The position numbers and the translations under genes are program-made. Positions 54,211 through 64,000 of a stretch of DNA of 64,000 bases are shown piece by piece. The stretch is from Macrostomum hystrix (lineage: Eukaryota; Platyhelminthes; Macrostomidae), in the NCBI GenBank assembly GCA_950097015.1, contig CATNEN010000033.1, forward strand, positions 2,294,001-2,358,000, given 5' to 3'. The notes beneath the pieces were generated by a model that saw nothing but the letters and a program-made list of their open reading frames with translations, was not told the DNA's origin and ran no database searches. Each line of letters starts with the position of its first letter. Positions within the stretch are counted from its first letter, which is position 1.

Positions 54211-57173
54211 CAATTACGAGCACCTTGTAGGCATGGTAATTGCTACTACTTGCTACTACTTACTAGCTATTGCTTCTACTACTACTTAGTAGTAAGTGAC
54301 TGCTTTGTAAGTATAACAAAATTATAAGTGCGGCACCCATGCTTCTAACACGTTGTGAGAATTTATGTTAGACTCGTATTGTAGAAAAATTTCAATACGT
54401 ATTGAAGTGGGTGCGGGTTTTGCAATCCGATGACCTGTCCTCAAGAGAGAAAGGGAGTGTGGGGATGGCGATAGAGTTAGAAGTCGTACCGCAAAGCCTC
54501 GCGATTTATCGCGGGGAGAGGGATGAAGGGAGAGATGAAGGGAGAGACAGTGGATGCAGGGAGTGGTCCTCTCGGCCTCAGGCTGGCCAGTCCCACTCAA
54601 CCCATAGGCCACAGGCATGACTGCCGTGCCTACCCCAAGCAGTGCTCGAAACCGGCTAAAGTCTAAAGAGATATCGGACTACCCGCAAGCAGGTAGGACA
54701 GGGCTAGATAGCCTACTGTCATCAGTAGCATGTACATAACTGACTCCTAACAGTGGTAGCAGTGGTCGATTCGGCCCAGGCTCTTGTCTTAGAAATGCGG
54801 AAAGGCTATTGGCAAAGCGGAAAATGATCTAGGGTAGCGCCACCACCCAATGCGCCTACGTCGCCACCGCAGACATTTGGGAACTTGGGTCCCCGGAGTT
54901 CACAGCTCCTAGTTTGTCACACAGATCTCAGACAAGCCGAAAAATAGGGCATTCTGTAACTTCCGTTTTAGACTAGGGCGAAGACCCCAGAATGAATCGA
55001 GACACGCCTCAACAGGGGATTCCTGAAACTGCGCTACAGTGGTCTAGAAAGGTGGTACTCCGAACCCGAATGAGAAACCCATAGCCGGAATCCTACTCAG
55101 GAAACATCAGGCACATTCCTTACATTAGATTGCGGCCTACACATTAGGTAACTAACGAATCCGAAGCTGTGTGAGATGAGGAAATCAGAGGCAGGAGAGA
55201 TTAAGCAGAACACTGGCTGAGTGATTATGCAAGCGATAATTATTAGATCACGCCTCTCGCTCCCATGGCCGTAGTTACGAGGGCGGGGAATAGAAGGAGA
55301 CTTCAATTGACAAAGGAGTTTGACGCGCACACTGGAATCCGCCAGTGAGAGAGGAAAGCCGGCCAAGGAATTCCCCGCCCCGAAGCAGCAATGCACACGC
55401 TACGTTCCGCATTTTACTCGCAAATCCCTAGCTCCTTATTACTCTCATGCGCGCTCACAGTCGTCTTCCTGCCGCAGCTTTCAGCTCGGCATCACCAGAG
55501 CCCACCCCCTAATGAGTTAGCCACTCATGATCGAAGGCTGTCTAGCGATAAAATAAATAGAAGAGAATAGCATGATAAGGAAAGGTTTAGTTGTTATAAA
55601 ATTGGCCTAATTATTAAAAATGGCAGTCAATTAATAAATGGTTTATTAGGCTAAAATACCGCCCTTGCCCCGTTTGCCCCACTAGCTAATAATAAATCCC
55701 TTAGGGATAACAATTAGTGTCCGCTGCGCGGGTTACTTAGCTGATGCTGGCTGACTTTGCTGCAGGCCGTCGCTCTCGCAGGGATGGGCAAATAAAGGGG
55801 GACGAGGCACGGAGTTGCTAAACACAGCTGGCAAGGGGCCAGGCTGCAAGGAGCTCGATGCTCAATTGGAGCTCACCCAAGGAGGTGGCTCATGTTTACG
55901 GGATCTAACAGGTATTTACCTGTAGCTATGCTCTGAAGCTTTAGGCTCAGGGGCTAAATGCTAGGCTAGAAGGGGGAGAGTCCACGGACCGGGTTCCGGG
56001 ACCGGACAGGGGAAGTTTGCTCCAGGGAAGGTTCGGAGGGAAGGCTTGTGGAAGCCAGGGAAAAAGGTTGAAAGGGAGGTTCCTCCAAGGGCAGCGCAGC
56101 GCGCTTTCTTAAATAGTCCTGCAGCTCCGTCAACCCTGCATTCATCAAAGCAACCCACATGCTCGCCAGCCTGTCAGCGAGGAACCGGGTCGGCATTATG
56201 CCACCCCAATTGCCCACCGAAGCGGCGGCGAGAATCGCCAGATGCCCCACTAGGAGCGTCTGCCGGCAGTCGGCCAATGATTGTGATCCCGCCGGGATAT
56301 GGGAAGCGCAGGCGCCGACCTGCCTATAGTGTCGTTACATGTATCTAAAGGGGGAAAGGTCATAATCGAGCTTCGGCTCGGGTTACAGTAAAGAAAAGGG
56401 GACATGAAGAATTAATGCTCACTCTAGACGCATGAGTGATCCCTACAATCTGATCGCGGTTTGGAGGGGAATTATGACCTAAGCTAGTCCATACAGTATT
56501 GCTATGGCCGCGATCAGTCACTTCTACAGGAGACTAGACAGATCCGAGGCAAGGGGAATCGGCGGCTACTTAATTCACCTCCGCCCCAAGCCCGGCCCTA
56601 AGATTAATGATTGTGTTCTGCGGCCAGCTGCTATGTGGGTCGCGATTATTTGGCTACAAAAAATTGGAAAAATTCCGCTGGCTCACGTTCCCGCTCGATT
56701 CCCGCAGCACACTCCACATCAGTATTGAATATTTTTGCTTCTTATGTTTAAGAAAACGAAACAAATATTTTCCTTTGTAAGTAAAGTTGAGTTCAATCTC
56801 AACTAGGCAAAATTTATGCTTTCAAACAAAAAGTTTAGTTTTAAAATTAGTCTATTTTTCTCTGAAGGAAACTGTATAAATAATTGAGAAGAGCTAAATC
56901 ACATCAGGTTATGATTATGTCAAGGCTGAATGCGGACGTATTTTGTGCCCTGAAGAAAGCAGACTGTAAAATACTTTATGAGCTCAGAATATAATTTCTC
57001 TTGCACTAGGAATAGCTAAACAAATAGGTTGCACATTAAATATCAGGCATCATAATTAAAACATAATTTCCTAAAAAATGGCACTAGACAGATAAAACAG
57101 AGCTCTTTGCCGCTACTCACTGATCTAGTATGCGTTTGCCATCACAGTCTTGAGACTGGCCTCACTTCCTGAG
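54211..57173. other. Mixed-composition region, no gene assigned
   Basis: 54211-54300 holds TACTACT-rich sequence. 54400-56400 has about 50% GC and is complex but has no ORF above about 100 codons and no recognised domain; it may be remnants of a transposable element. A perfect hairpin GAGC-TTCG-GCTC lies near 56370. 56750-57130 is AT-rich. Frames such as 56046-56348 show no family features. Confidence 0.45.
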
Positions 57174-58832
57174 TCACTTCCTGAGCTCTGAGTCCTGCTG
57201 CTGCTCATCGTGCTGCAATGACCGCTTGATCAGCCGGTCGCCCTCCGTAGCAGGCTCTGAGCAGCTCTGCTCCACCGACTCCAGGGCCTCCTTGTAGACG
57301 GCCAGGCACCAGGGGTTCGCGTCGATGAAAGCGCGCAACCGACTGGGGTAGTCGGTCATGACGCCTTCACACCCGGCTCTGGAGACAGGGGGAGACAGGC
57401 AGGTTGGGTCAGGTGAGGACTGGCAGGTTGGGTGAGGTGAGGACAGGCAGGTTGGGTCAGGTGAGGACTGGCAGGTTGGGTCAGTTGAGGGCTGGCAGGT
57501 TGGGTCAGTTGAGGACTGGCAGGTTGGGTCAGTTGAGGACAGGCAGGTTGGGTCAGGTGAGGACTGGCAGGTTGGGTCAGGTGAGGACTGGCAGGTTGGG
57601 TCAGGTGAGGACTGGCAGGTTGGGTCAGGTGAGGACTGGCAGGTTGGGTCAGGTGAGGACTGGCAGGTTGGGTGAGGACTTTTACCTGAAAGCCCTGGCG
57701 AATTGTTCCTCATTATTGGCCACCCAGGCGAATGTGGGGATGCCACGCATCCGCAGGTGCCCAATAAGCATCGGTGACATCAGCAGGCAGTCCAGCAAGC
57801 GAAAGAGACCCCGCAGGAGGCAGCGCAGCACAAGCGGTACCCTGCGCCAGATTTCATCAGCCCCTGGATCCAAGAAGACCGAAGGCATAGGCGGCTCGTA
57901 GTGAGTCTCGGAGATAGGCACAAACGGCAACAGGCCCGTGACGAACAGCAACACCACCAGGGCGATGCGGCGCTGCGAGAAAAGACGCGGCACCCGCGGC
58001 TCCAGACGGGCCAGCTGGGCCACGATCCGGTGAGACCGGTTGCCCCACACCGTCACTTCCAGTCGGTTGTGCTCGCGAAGCATGCGCACAACTGACTCCA
58101 TGAGGTCGCGCCTACAGGTTGCAGTTAGTGCTCAATTCGTCATGCTCACATCCAGACTAAGGGTTGGGTCTAGCTAAACAGTCACAATCACACAGAGCAT
58201 CTACTCTAGCTAACTAGTTCCATATACGAAATCTGAACCTGGCTGTAATAATGAGCGTGGAATAGTCGACCAACAGACCTGTCAACCTTGACATCGACAT
58301 TGATAGGCAGCCCAGGAAACTCTCGCAGCACCTCTTCAAGCAGCGGTATTCGTCTATCTGTACCCGAGGACATCTCTGTTCCGGGCGAAAATGTCACACC
58401 CAACTGTTGACAGATCGGTGGCAGCTTGTCATAGTCCAGCTGGTCAATGCGGCCCTCCAGCCCGCACAAGCGGTCAAGCTGCTCGTCGTGAGCCACGACA
58501 ACCTGGCCGTCTCTGGTCATCTGACAATCCAGCTCCAGCATGTGGGTGCCATGCTGATTCACCGCGGTCCGAAACGCCTCCATGGTGTTCTCGGCGAGCT
58601 CCCCGGCTCCACCCCGGTGGCTGATGTGGGCGGCTGCAAACGAGCGACGCTTGCGGCGATGAAGACAGCCGGGATAGCGCATCAGCAGGCAGGACAGGAC
58701 AGCGTAGCCAAGCAGGCAGCCGGCTGCCACAGAGGACCAGATGTACCAGGTCTGCGGTGTTGAATAAAGGCTCCTGATTTCATCAAAACGTATAAAATTC
58801 ATATTGGCAAAAATACTTGCACCGAGTTTCAA
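57174..58832 (-). CDS. gdpd1: Glycerophosphodiester phosphodiesterase domain protein, GDPD1/GDE4-like
   Basis: GDPD1/GDPD3 are membrane lysophospholipase-D-type enzymes that hydrolyse lyso-glycerophospholipids, N-acylethanolamine precursors among them. Exons (minus) 58832-58279, 58111-57686, 57378-57174; phases 2/2 join; about 394 residues from the ATG at 58832 (an ATG at 58802 would also do; human about 314). N-terminal TM (VAAGCLLGYAVLSCLLM), then the GDPD core: ISHRGGAGELAENTMEAF (catalytic His, HRG), MLELDCQMTRDGQVVVAHDE (ExD and the second catalytic His), IPLLEEVLREFPGLPINVDV, LEVTVWGNRS, LLPFVPISE, GIPTFAWVANNEEQFARAF, GVMTDYPSRLRAF. All key residues are present. The region before the TM is longer than usual, so the start is uncertain. 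The last intron is a 24-bp satellite. Confidence 0.9.
57381..57680. repeat. Minisatellite, 24-bp unit, GDPD intron (GAGGACTGGCAGGTTGGGTC + AGGT)
   Basis: About 12 units fill the whole intron between the last two exons of the GDPD gene, from the donor at 57685 to the acceptor at 57379. Confidence 0.92.
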
Positions 58833-61205
58833 AGGCTATAAATTTATCTAGCTAGTACTACATTACATGCGGTCTAAAATCCTTCCTTATCGTAGAATCT
58901 CTGAAATATCCTATCTCTATAGCTATAGTCATTTTAGAAATGATTGCAGTAAGTACCCATTGAGCATTCTGATGTGCTGAATTTCGATGTTATACTAGCT
59001 AGTATATTAAATTCATCAAATAAACCTTGAATACGATTTCAAAATTAACCAATTTTGTTTTCTTCACTCCCTCAATCAAAGATAAGTCAGCATAGTTTAC
59101 TATATTGACAATATATAGATGCTACATTACATGTTAGGCCAAGTTCAGGTGAGTCAAGCACTTTTACTTTCTAGCTTCTGCCAAGCAAACTATACTAGTT
59201 TTGGTATAGAAATAGAATATAGAAATTTATTTAAATTAACTTTTAATGAAGCTCATACAGCATACTATTCTTTTTGTTATAAAGCTACTACCTAGAATCT
59301 AGCTAATAAAATTTAATAAGCAAACAAAAATGATAATAATATATTTTGAATAAAAATACAATTGCTGACTGGACATCAACATGCTGCATAGCTCTATGCA
59401 CAACATGTCTTTTAACTGTTACCCACGGCTAAAAATCGGTTATCTATGTTTTATAAAATTGGCCCCAGATGTCTGCTAAAAAAGGTCAAAATCCCATCTA
59501 ATCTAACTTACTACCTGAGGCAATATTGTAAATTTGTTGTTACTGTTTCAACCCTATCAGAAATATGGCAACAATAGTCATAATAGTCTTTTCGTACGTT
59601 AAGAATTGAAGAGTATATACATAAATATTTTTTTATTTATCTATAAATTTGGAAAGTTATAAGATTTTGCATGTCAAAAACTGCAGTGTAATCAATTTAA
59701 ACAGTATAACAAAAGCTTTTGTTTAGTACTGAGGACCTTAGTTTGTAAAATGCTAAAAAAACTGTTAATGAAAAAATTAAAACTAACTAAAACTAAATTT
59801 AGCACTCGTGGAGTTTATTTTATTATTTAGAATTCGCTCTGGTGTTTCAGTACTTACAATAGCGTTTTATGATTGTTCACTATCGAAGTAAAAATTAAGG
59901 TTTTCGGAGCTCTAGGATTACTTCATTGTAATGTTAACATTATAAGTGTAAAATGTTAACAGGAAAATATTGTGTCTCTGGTGATTAGATGATTGCATCA
60001 GCGGGGGTAATAGGAAATCTCGATTAAATTGAGAAGCTACGTATAAGTAAAAATCTATTTAAATATTTAACTATGGCTACCCATATAATAAATAAGAGCG
60101 AATTTTATGGGTATTTTATTAGAGAATATATACGTCAATGACTGAGTTGTACACTACCATTGAAGAATTTAAAACCGCCTGCTGTCAGCACATCATGCAG
60201 TCCGACGACACATCAGCAAGCCAGTGTCAGCTACGCCCACTGGAAGTCAGCTGCAGCATTGAACGTCGAGAGCAGCAACTAGATAACACCCCGATAGCAC
60301 TCAGACGTCGCTTTCGGTCCTGCCTGGCGAGTAGGCGGCGACAGCGGCAAAAGTGCAAAATATTAGCACAAGCATCTGCACCATAAGTGGTCCTTTGAGA
60401 TTTTGTAGATTTAGGCGCCAACTTCAAAAATATCAGGGTGTAGAGGGACGTGGACATGGCGATGGCGACGGAGATGCTGGCCATGCTCCTCGGCAAAGAA
60501 CATCGCACTGGACAGCAGGGACAGCACTGCGTAGTACTCGTATATAGCTTAGGACGCAGGTGAAAATAGGTATTTTTGTAGACAAAGTCTTGTCCGGCCA
60601 TATGGTAGCGACCGGACAGCCGTCTGGTCTATAGTTGCTCCAGCTTCCACTCGCCAACAGAGTAAAAGGTTAAGTTCCTTCTAACCACGGGGCTGAAACA
60701 TCCCCTTGTTTGCTGTGGATCATTAATTTTGGTTCCTTGAATTTAGAAGAATTGACGCTGGGTACCAGCATCAGCGGGGGTAATAGTGGTGAGTCTATCC
60801 TATTGATCAAGACACATTGAAAAGACGCCCCGGAAACAGTTGAGCGATTTCACCACACGCCCTGGAAACAGCTAAGTGCAACATGGCAGAGCCAGGCCTC
60901 TGAAATAATTTTTCGATAAATAGCAAATCTTTGATTTATAGCATGTGCGATGCCAAGATACAGAATGCGTCTTCTACAAACAGAAATTTTCATGCTTTAT
61001 TCTTTAAACAGCTTATTACAATACTTTTGACAGTTTCAAATTGTAAGCAAAAACATAATTATCACAATTCTCTGCGAGCATTGAGGAAGGAAATGCTGCT
61101 AAAAGCGAAGTGAAAAAGACAGACATCTGAGGTTAGAAGGTGGGTCTTCCAGGACAGAATGTCAATGACGAATGAATTTGGCGCAGGCACTCCGCCAGCG
61201 GTGGA
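58833..61205. other. AT-rich intergenic region
   Basis: No gene assigned. A slightly GC-richer island at 60130-60680 has an 82-codon plus frame (60138-60386) and a 124-codon minus frame with no recognised domain. The 19-mer GCATCAGCGGGGGTAATAG occurs at 59995-60013 and 60768-60786, on either side of the island. Confidence 0.5.
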
Positions 61206-61703
61206 CTATGCCAGGAATAACACGACCAGGCTGAAGCTCAGAGCAAGCAAACCCGCTGTCCCGGTGCTCCTGACTGCCGAGTTGCAGAGTCGGCTGGTGC
61301 AGCAGTACACATCCGCGTTGTAGATTGTGGGGCAATTGCTGGAAGTAACACAGTACCGGCTGATTGCCAGTGACGATTTGTCAACAGCTTTCTGAAGTGG
61401 AGAGAGGGCATTGTTAAGGATTCGTTGGCACAACTTCCGGTAGCGTTCATCGTCTAGTTTAAGCAGAGAATCATTACTCACGTAGCAAACTGAGCAGCTG
61501 GCAGAGCCCACGCTAGACACCTGCGATGTGGTGGAGGTGTCGATGGGATTCGAGCACAGTCCGGTGCCGCAGCTGTAGCAGGTCAGGCCAGATACGCCCA
61601 CAGAGCTCAGAGCCAGCGTCAGGAGCAACAGGCCGGCTGCAGAGCCGACGCGAGCTTGGAGTGGCAACAATGTCATGCCCTTGCTTTTAGAAGATGCTGC
61701 CAT
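61206..61703 (-). CDS. Ly6/uPAR (three-finger) domain protein, GPI-anchored
   Basis: 165 residues, one exon. Signal peptide (AAGLLLLTLALSSVGVSG), mature start LTCYSCGTGLC, about ten Cys in the ectodomain with the family's closing CCTSRLCN motif, and a hydrophobic C-terminus (GLLALSFSLVVLFLA) typical of a GPI-attachment signal after small residues. Ly6 proteins modulate receptors or junctions at the cell surface and are expanded in flatworms; the particular role is not deducible. The first Met is followed by a basic stretch; a second Met at residue 10 is an alternative start. Confidence 0.85.
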   Translation of the reverse strand: MAASSKSKGMTLLPLQARVGSAAGLLLLTLALSSVGVSGLTCYSCGTGLCSNPIDTSTTSQVSSVGSASCSVCYVSNDSLLKLDDERYRKLCQRILNNALSPLQKAVDKSSLAISRYCVTSSNCPTIYNADVYCCTSRLCNSAVRSTGTAGLLALSFSLVVLFLA

Positions 61704-62955
61704 GTAGATTCGTGGCCTTTTGTGAGTAGCTGTTAGTCTGACTTGAGTAGACTCAGCCTACCATAATATCGGGGCTGGGTGGGGGCGCTTTTGTTGCACC
61801 GTTTCGAAGGGCGTCGGGCAGTAAACAGACCGATGAGTTGGGGAGGCCGTCTGAATACTGGTTAGAGACGAAGTGCCGAGCTTGGCTAGGGCAAGAATGT
61901 TCATCTTAAGTATTTGACTGTGCCCTTGTTGTCTCCATCTGCCTCTAAGCTTCATCTATCTGTACAGTGGTGCTTTGTTGTCACAAGAACTGTTTACTTT
62001 GACAGCGGCAGAAACAATTTTAGCCCACTCTCGCCACACTCCACGATGGCGAGTAATGAGCAGCGTGCTCAGGTAGATGCGGCTAGTTGGCCGAGTGAAG
62101 TGAGTGGAGTGAGAGACACGTCAGGGTTGAGACTGTACAAGCTGTTTTAGCTCTATTTTCACCCTTCAACAAGCGATTGACGTCATTAGAAACCAGAAAA
62201 TAGCGAAGGCAGTCACAGCATTCAAGTCTCAGTCTCATCTTCCAATGTGTTCTAAAAGCCAGCCAATGCCTTCTCTGTTAGTTTTTATCATTTTCATTTT
62301 GTCAGGCTAGATCTTCGCGCCTCCTTTGACGCAATTAATATATGATTTTTCTTTGGATCTAATAGGGCTATCACATGGGACTAGATATGGATTACTAGAC
62401 TAGTAACTGGGCTAAACTTTCTCAATTCGATAGAGAACAATTCGTAAATACGCCTTTTACACTGGGTTTTTTGCTACAATGGTCAATAATAAAATCTGCG
62501 CACCAACTGCACTACTGAAAAGTAGCGAGTAAAGCTTCTTCGTGTAGTAGGATTTCATCGCAATGATGATTGAATTTCTGGAAGAAATCCCGGGCACTTG
62601 CACTAGCCAGGGATTTCCTGGCACTTGTACCGCAAAAACGAGGCCGCCTGTGCCTACTCGCAACCATTGCTGAATTGCTGAAGCTTTAGTGCAAATGGCT
62701 TCCCTGACTAATTAATCAACAGATGCTACAGTAGACCATCCAAGATAGGTTATGATTAATTATCTTTTGTAGACTCGCCGGCAAACTAACCCTGCTTATC
62801 AGAGCTGGCACATCCTGCGGGGCCCTATGCTCAAAGTCGCTCCTTTTCAGCGTAGAATACAAAGTGACTCGAGCACTCAATCAGACAGCAGTGAGAGAAC
62901 ACATTGTTTTGCATGCCGAATTCGATTCTCTTTTCGCTAGCGCTCGCTTCTTGAA
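61704..62955. other. Intergenic sequence, no gene seen
   Basis: Upstream flank of the Ly6 gene. No ORF with family features on either strand; no strong repeat. Confidence 0.5.
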
Positions 62956-64000
62956 TAGTTTTTTGCAGTACCAATGTGTATGCAGTACCAATGTGCATGC
63001 TGTACCAATGTGTATGCAGTACCAATGTGTATGCAGTACCAATGTGTATGCTGTACCAATGTGTATGCTATACCAATGTGTATGCTGTACCAATATGTAT
63101 GCAGTACCAATATGTATGCAGTACCAATGTGTATGCTATACTAATGTGTATGCTGTACCAATGTGTATGCTGTACCAATGTGTCTGCTGTACCAATGTGT
63201 CTGCTGTACAAATGTGTATGCAGTACCAATGTGTATGCAGTACCAATGTGTATGCTGTACCAATGTGTATGCAGTACCAATGTGTAATGCTGTACCAATG
63301 TGTATGCAGTACCAATGTGTATGCAGTACCAATGTGTATGCTGCACCAATGTGTATGCAGTACCAATGTGTAATGCTGTACCAATGTGTATGCAGTACCA
63401 ATGTGTATGCAGTACCAATGTGCATGCTGTACCAATGTGTATGCAGTACCAATGTGTATGCAGTACCAATGTGTATGCAGTACCAATGTGTATGCAGTAC
63501 CAATGTGTATGCAGTACCAATGTGTATGCAGTACCAATGTGTATGCTGTACCAATGTGTATGCAGTACCAATGTGCATGCTGTACCAATGTGTATGCAGT
63601 ACCAATGTGTATGCAGTACCAATGTGTATGCAGTACCAATGTGTATGCAGTACCAATGTGCATGCTGTACCAATGTGTATGCAGTACCAATGTGTATGCA
63701 GTACCAATGTGTATGCTGTACCAATGTGTATGCTATACCAATGTGTATGCTGTACCAATATGTATGCAGTACCAATATGTATGCAGTACCAATGTGTATG
63801 CTATACTAATGTGTATGCTGTACCAATGTGTATGCTGTACCAATGTGTCTGCTGTACCAATGTGTCTGCTGTACAAATGTGTATGCAGTACCAATGTGTA
63901 TGCAGTACCAATGTGTATGCTGTACCAATGTGTATGCAGTACCAATGTGCATGCTGTACCAATGTGCATGCTGTACCAATGTGTATGCTGTACCAATATG
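62956..64000. repeat. Minisatellite, 17-bp unit (GTACCAATGTGTATGCT), runs off the window
   Basis: About 60 units with GCAGTACC and GCTGTACC variants. A distinctive order (CTATACTAATG, then GTGTCTGC twice, then GTACAAATG) occurs at 63136 and again at 63801, so a block of about 665 bp is duplicated. Long open frames in both directions are by-products. Confidence 0.93.

Noticed and set aside
52358-54289. A 643-codon plus ORF and 607-619-codon minus ORFs
   Set aside because: Pure 36-bp repeat; the period makes several frames open at once. No domain, no exon structure.
60138-60601. 82-codon plus and 124-codon minus ORFs
   Set aside because: No domain, no exon-like partner; listed only as an island.
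62864-63996. ORFs in both directions (CVCSTNVYAVPM and HTHWYCIHIGTA types)
   Set aside because: 17-bp satellite.

Overview
This is a window of animal nuclear DNA. It has spliced genes with GT/AG introns, GC-rich exons in AT-rich surroundings, TATA/CCAAT promoters, AATAAA signals, tRNA-derived SINEs and a BEL/Pao-type LTR retroelement. The great load of minisatellites, almost one private array per intron, together with the divergence of the proteins, suggests a lophotrochozoan, perhaps a free-living flatworm such as Macrostomum. That placement is an inference and no single marker settles it. Exon coordinates below come from reading splice sites and checking that reading phases join.

Layout. 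1-21353 (+): the 3' part of an UNC79 homologue (NALCN channelosome), nine exons, with minisatellites in nearly every intron. Its 10.3-kb intron (9424-19716) holds a 2.7-kb satellite and a complete-ended but internally deleted BEL/Pao element (14260-18714) with matching 332-bp LTRs and a 5-bp target duplication. 23179-26171 (+): an SLC3A2/rBAT-like amino-acid transporter heavy chain, four exons. 28344-33909 (+): WDR11, eight exons. 34674-47611 (+): a cluster of six small, apparently single-exon type I membrane proteins that I do not recognise as a named family. 48112-52188 (-): a divergent Sac-domain protein with a degraded catalytic loop. 57174-58832 (-): a GDPD1-like glycerophosphodiester phosphodiesterase. 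61206-61703 (-): a Ly6/three-finger GPI-anchored protein. The rest is mostly tandem repeats (11-46 bp units, some with higher-order structure), SINEs and plain AT-rich sequence.

Most notable points. (1) The six-gene receptor-like cluster: signal peptide, one tiny Cys module of the form C-x(5,6)-[FW]-D-x(4,5)-C resembling the single CRD of BCMA/BAFF-R, one TM helix, and a tail with SH3-ligand and tyrosine motifs. Two members share 98 identical bases only in the ectodomain. (2) Three exons set in inverted-repeat contexts that could drive circular RNA, exon skipping or dsRNA: UNC79 exon 2400-2786 (a perfect 109-bp inverted copy in the next intron), UNC79 exon 9148-9423 (between oppositely oriented copies of one satellite) and Sac exon 50756-51331 (between oppositely oriented SINEs). 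(3) A nested SINE with a 12-bp target duplication. (4) A recently moved but defective LTR element, which implies trans-mobilisation.

The housekeeping genes do not form an obvious pathway. The receptor-like cluster is the one group that looks functionally related.
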